DNA of 64,000 nucleotides from Nocardioides sp. R-C-SC26. GTDB lineage: Bacteria; Actinomycetota; Actinomycetes; Propionibacteriales; Nocardioidaceae. The position numbers were made by a program, and so were the translations under genes. The notes below the pieces were generated by a model, which saw only the letters and a program-made list of their open reading frames with translations, was not told the DNA's origin and did not search any database. The stretch covers positions 98,050 through 162,049 of the forward strand of contig NZ_JAHRHK010000001.1 of the NCBI RefSeq assembly GCF_021246465.1. Direction: 5' to 3'. Positions 60,963-64,000 of the stretch are shown here, in pieces (position 1 is the stretch's first letter; every line of letters starts with the position of its first letter).

Positions 60963-63900
60963 ATGCCGACCCCGAGACCCCGTCAGCGAGCCGCCGAGCC
61001 ACGCCCGTCGGTGGCGCGGCGAGTCGTGGGCAGGTCGGTGATCGCCAGCGCGCAGGAGCCCGACGACGGCGACCAGCGGTCCGCGGCGCGCGCAGCGATC
61101 GCCGGGCTCTACCTGCTGATCGTCGCGTTCTCGCTCATCCAGCAGCCGGGCCGCACGACCTACGACACCCGCGCCGAGCTCACCCAACGCCCGGGGAGCT
61201 TCCTGCAGGAGGCCTTCACCCTGTGGCATCCGGAGTCGAACTTCGGCGAGTTCCAGAACCAGGCCTACGGCTACCTCTTCCCGCAAGGCCCCTGGTTCCT
61301 GCTGATGGACGCCATCGGTGTCCCCGCCTGGGTGGGCCAGCGGGTGTGGAGCGCCCTGGTGCTGATCGTGGCGATCGAGGGAGCTCGACGGGTGGCACGA
61401 GCGATCGATCTCTCGCCGTCCTCCGCCCTCGTCGCGGGACTGGCCTATGGGTTCGCGCCGCGGCTGCTCGGCACCGTCAGCGTGATCACCGCCGAGACGC
61501 TGCCGGGTTCGGTGATGCCATGGGCCCTCCTCCCGGTGGTGCTCGCCCTGTCCGGTCGGATGGGCACCGGGAGGGCCGCTTTGCTCAGCGGAGCGGCCGT
61601 CGTCTGCATGGGCGGGGTCAACGCCGTGGAGAACGCCGGCTCGCTGCCGCTGATCGCCACGCTGGTGGGGTGGGGCGTGTGGCGTGGCGCCCTGCCGCGG
61701 CGGTTCCTGGCCCAGTGGACCGCAGCCGTGCTGGCTGCCGCCCTGTGGTGGATGTTGCCGCTGGCCGTGCTCGCGGGGTACGCGCCGCCGTTCTACGAGT
61801 ACGTCGAGAGCGCAGCCGACACCACCGGCCTGATCGGGTGGTCCGAAGCCGCGCGCGGGGACTCCCACTGGGTGGCCTACCTGATCACCGGCGACCAGCC
61901 CTGGTGGCCCGCGGCGCATGCGCTCGTCGCGACGCCGTGGCTGATCGTGGTGTCCGCCGCGGTCACCGCGATCGGACTGGTCGGCCTGACCCGGCTCGGG
62001 ACGCCGTTGCGCAGGCCCCTGGCCCTGGGCATGCTGATCGGACTCGCTGCGCTCACCGTCGCCCACGGTGGACCGGCAGGAACCCCGATCGCCGATCTGA
62101 TGGTGCACCTGCTCGACGGCCCGCTGCAGATCTTCCGCAACGTCCACAAGATCGACCCGACGGTGCGACTCCCGCTCGCCCTGGGCGTCGGGCAGGCGGT
62201 GGTGCTCGCTGCGGAGTGGCTCTCCTCCCGCGCCCGGACGCGTCCGTGGACGCCGTGGGTGCCGCTGGTCCTCGGCGCGATCGTGCTGAGCCTGGGGCAG
62301 CCCTACCTGGCCAACCACACCCGCACGCCCGGTTGGTCGGAGATCTCCGAGCCGTGGCAGGAGGCCCGCGCCTACCTGCGGGAGCACGCCGCAGCGGGGG
62401 AGCGGACTTTGATCGTCCCCGGTGCGGGCTTCGCCCAGCAGACGTGGGGATGGACCCTCGACGAGCCGTTGCTGGTGCTGGGCGGGGTGGACCGGGTCAC
62501 CCGGAGCCAGATACCGCTCATCCCCGGGCAGTCGATCCGCTACCTCGACGCCCTCAACGAGGTCATCGTCACCGGACGTGCGACCCCTGCGCTCGTCGAG
62601 CAGCTCGCCCGCGCCGGGGTCGGTCACGTCGTGATCCGCCGTGACCTCCTCCGGTCCCTCACGGGCTCGCCCTACCCGGGTGGTGCGGCCGTCTCGGCCG
62701 CCCGGGGCGGGCTGGAGCAGGTCGCCGCCTTCGGAGAGGACCGCGAAGGCGGCCCCGAGGTCGAGATCCTGGGCGTACCTGCGTCGGTCGCAGGCGCGTC
62801 GGGCGCCGCCCGGATCGCCGCCACGCCGGAGTCTCAGGTCACGACCGTGCGAGGAGCGCCCGAGAGCGTGCTCGCGCTGCAGCGCGCGGGCGAGATCGCC
62901 GTCGACGTCGCCACGGTGCTCGAAGGGGAGCCGGGCTGGGTCGAGCGCGCAGATGTCGTGACCGATGGTGACCAGCGACGCGAGCGGGCCTTCGGCACCG
63001 GCGACGAGGCGCTCTCGGCCGTGATGGGGCCGCACGACCCCTGGCGGCTGGATCGCGCCGTCCACGACTTCCCGACGGTTCCAGGCGCCGCGCAGGTGGT
63101 GGCGCGCTACCAGGGCCTGGAGTCGGTGACGGCGAGTTCGTCGCAGGGGTTCGCCGACAACTTCGGTCCCGTGGCACCGCAGGCCGCGCCCGGCGCCGCG
63201 GTCGACGGAGACCCGCAGACACGGTGGATCACCTCACTCGCCGGCGATCCTCGCCGGCAGTGGCTCCGCCTGGAGTTCGCGCAGCCGCGGCCGGTGGGAC
63301 GCGTCCAGGTGTCACCCGTCGTGGACGACGCGCAGGTACTGCCGATCCGTCGCCTCGAGATCAGCGCGGGCGACGTCGTCCGGCGGATCCAGGCGAGCCC
63401 CTCGGGTGCGATGAGCACCGTGACCTTCGACGGTTCGGTGGTCGATCACGTCGAGATCCGGGTGGTGGGCGTGGGAGCAGCCGGCGATCGCGGCCGCGTC
63501 GGTCTGCGGGAGGTGAGTGTCGACGGCGAGTCCTTCCCGCGGTCACTGGTGGTTCCCGGCGAGCTCGACCCTGGCGGCTCGATCGTGCTGGGCACCGACC
63601 CGGGTCGACGCGCCTGCTCGGTGCAGTGGGGGGTGCCCGACTGCGACGTCGCCCGGATCCGGACAGGGGAGGAGCCCGGCGGCATGCGTCGCACGGTGAC
63701 GACGGCGGCGAGCGGTCGGTTCGACGTCTCGGGTCTGGTGGTGGCGCGCAGCACCCGGGAGGCGGGGAACCTCCTCGACGCGGTCGCTCGACGCCAGGTC
63801 GGCGCGACGTCGGTGTACGGGGCCGACCCGCAGGTCGCGGCACGGTTCGCCTATGACGGCGAGCCGTCCACGTCCTGGGTCTCGGCCGAGGAGGATCCCT

Positions 63901-64000
63901 CGCCGACGCTGCTCTTCTCGTGGGCCAAGCCCCGCACCATCACCTCGATCCGGATCGACGCCGGCGCCGACGCGCCGGCGACAGCCGTGGTGAGGGCAGG
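60963..64000 (+). CDS. AftD-like alpha-(1->3)-arabinofuranosyltransferase (partial, 3' end beyond window)
   Basis: An open frame from ATG 60963 to the window end, more than 1010 codons without a stop. The N-terminal part is a GT-C type membrane enzyme: a basic tail, first helix about 44-60, then the loop HPESNFGEFQNQAYGYLFPQGP (residues 89-110) typical of the AftD/DUF3367 family, and further helices to about 450. The rest is extracytoplasmic beta structure with two discoidin/F5-8C-like segments near 745 (AVDGDPQTRW) and 962 (AYDGEPSTSW), which may bind carbohydrate. In mycobacteria AftD adds arabinose to cell-wall arabinan; the polymer here is unknown. Family length is about 1400 residues. 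Confidence 0.85.
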   Translation, partial: MPTPRPRQRAAEPRPSVARRVVGRSVIASAQEPDDGDQRSAARAAIAGLYLLIVAFSLIQQPGRTTYDTRAELTQRPGSFLQEAFTLWHPESNFGEFQNQAYGYLFPQGPWFLLMDAIGVPAWVGQRVWSALVLIVAIEGARRVARAIDLSPSSALVAGLAYGFAPRLLGTVSVITAETLPGSVMPWALLPVVLALSGRMGTGRAALLSGAAVVCMGGVNAVENAGSLPLIATLVGWGVWRGALPRRFLAQWTAAVLAAALWWMLPLAVLAGYAPPFYEYVESAADTTGLIGWSEAARGDSHWVAYLITGDQPWWPAAHALVATPWLIVVSAAVTAIGLVGLTRLGTPLRRPLALGMLIGLAALTVAHGGPAGTPIADLMVHLLDGPLQIFRNVHKIDPTVRLPLALGVGQAVVLAAEWLSSRARTRPWTPWVPLVLGAIVLSLGQPYLANHTRTPGWSEISEPWQEARAYLREHAAAGERTLIVPGAGFAQQTWGWTLDEPLLVLGGVDRVTRSQIPLIPGQSIRYLDALNEVIVTGRATPALVEQLARAGVGHVVIRRDLLRSLTGSPYPGGAAVSAARGGLEQVAAFGEDREGGPEVEILGVPASVAGASGAARIAATPESQVTTVRGAPESVLALQRAGEIAVDVATVLEGEPGWVERADVVTDGDQRRERAFGTGDEALSAVMGPHDPWRLDRAVHDFPTVPGAAQVVARYQGLESVTASSSQGFADNFGPVAPQAAPGAAVDGDPQTRWITSLAGDPRRQWLRLEFAQPRPVGRVQVSPVVDDAQVLPIRRLEISAGDVVRRIQASPSGAMSTVTFDGSVVDHVEIRVVGVGAAGDRGRVGLREVSVDGESFPRSLVVPGELDPGGSIVLGTDPGRRACSVQWGVPDCDVARIRTGEEPGGMRRTVTTAASGRFDVSGLVVARSTREAGNLLDAVARRQVGATSVYGADPQVAARFAYDGEPSTSWVSAEEDPSPTLLFSWAKPRTITSIRIDAGADAPATAVVRA

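Noticed and set aside
60885..63065. Upstream extension of the flippase frame to over 1100 codons
   Set aside because: Beyond GTG 60884 the frame is antisense to the AftD-like gene; the flippase start is well defined by a short tail before helix 1.

Overview
This is a high-GC chromosomal segment of an actinobacterium, most likely a member of the Nocardioidaceae or a close relative. The pointers are the actinobacterial dcw order with sepF, yggT and divIVA after ftsZ, a PriA-type hisA next to a trp cluster with no trpF, HGxxP and Trp-operon-associated membrane proteins, an ANTAR response regulator beside pyk and polA, many GTG starts and ATGA/GTGA stop-start overlaps, and several start codons that follow a -10 hexamer by 6-7 nt (leaderless transcripts). 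The genus is an inference; no rRNA gene is present. Almost everything is chromosomal core; no prophage, insertion sequence or CRISPR array was seen.

Layout. 1-12.1 kb: cell wall and division cluster murF(end)-mraY-murD-ftsW-murG-murC-ftsQ-ftsZ-pgeF-yggS-sepF-yggT-divIVA. 12.2-15.2 kb: a DksA/TraR zinc-finger protein with a lysine/alanine/proline tail, lspA, rluD and an acetyltransferase. 15.2-16.4 kb: two unrecognised genes on the minus strand. 16.5-22.6 kb: dnaE and two membrane-anchored proteins. 22.6-24.0 kb: ybaK-type deacylase and a Lon N-terminal-domain protein on the minus strand. 24.1-35 kb: his genes (hisD-C-B-H-x-priA-F, later hisI) with a heterodimeric ABC exporter inserted. 34.5-40 kb: trp-associated membrane proteins, trpC-B-A, a SCO1-like lipoprotein and lgt. 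40.2-47.9 kb: gltB-gltD and pyk. 47.9-48.8 kb: a HTH/LAGLIDADG protein downstream of an unusual tRNA. 48.9-49.5 kb: PdtaR-type regulator. 49.6-55.5 kb: branched-chain amino-acid ABC transporter (livH, livM, livG, livF, and livK convergent). 55.7-59.6 kb: acetyltransferase, hotdog thioesterase, polA. 59.6-64 kb: a polysaccharide flippase divergent from the start of an AftD-like arabinofuranosyltransferase that runs off the window.

The genes serve peptidoglycan synthesis and septation, lipoprotein maturation (lgt, lspA), DNA replication and repair (dnaE, polA), histidine, tryptophan and glutamate biosynthesis and amino-acid uptake. The observations most worth a second look are: hisH, whose only available start codons lie in a four-unit 33-bp intergenic-type repeat that stays in frame with it; a tRNA with anticodon CAA but a short class I variable loop, immediately upstream of a LAGLIDADG gene; liv permeases carrying extra N-terminal domains with a 30-codon coupled ORF between them; and several structured intergenic elements.
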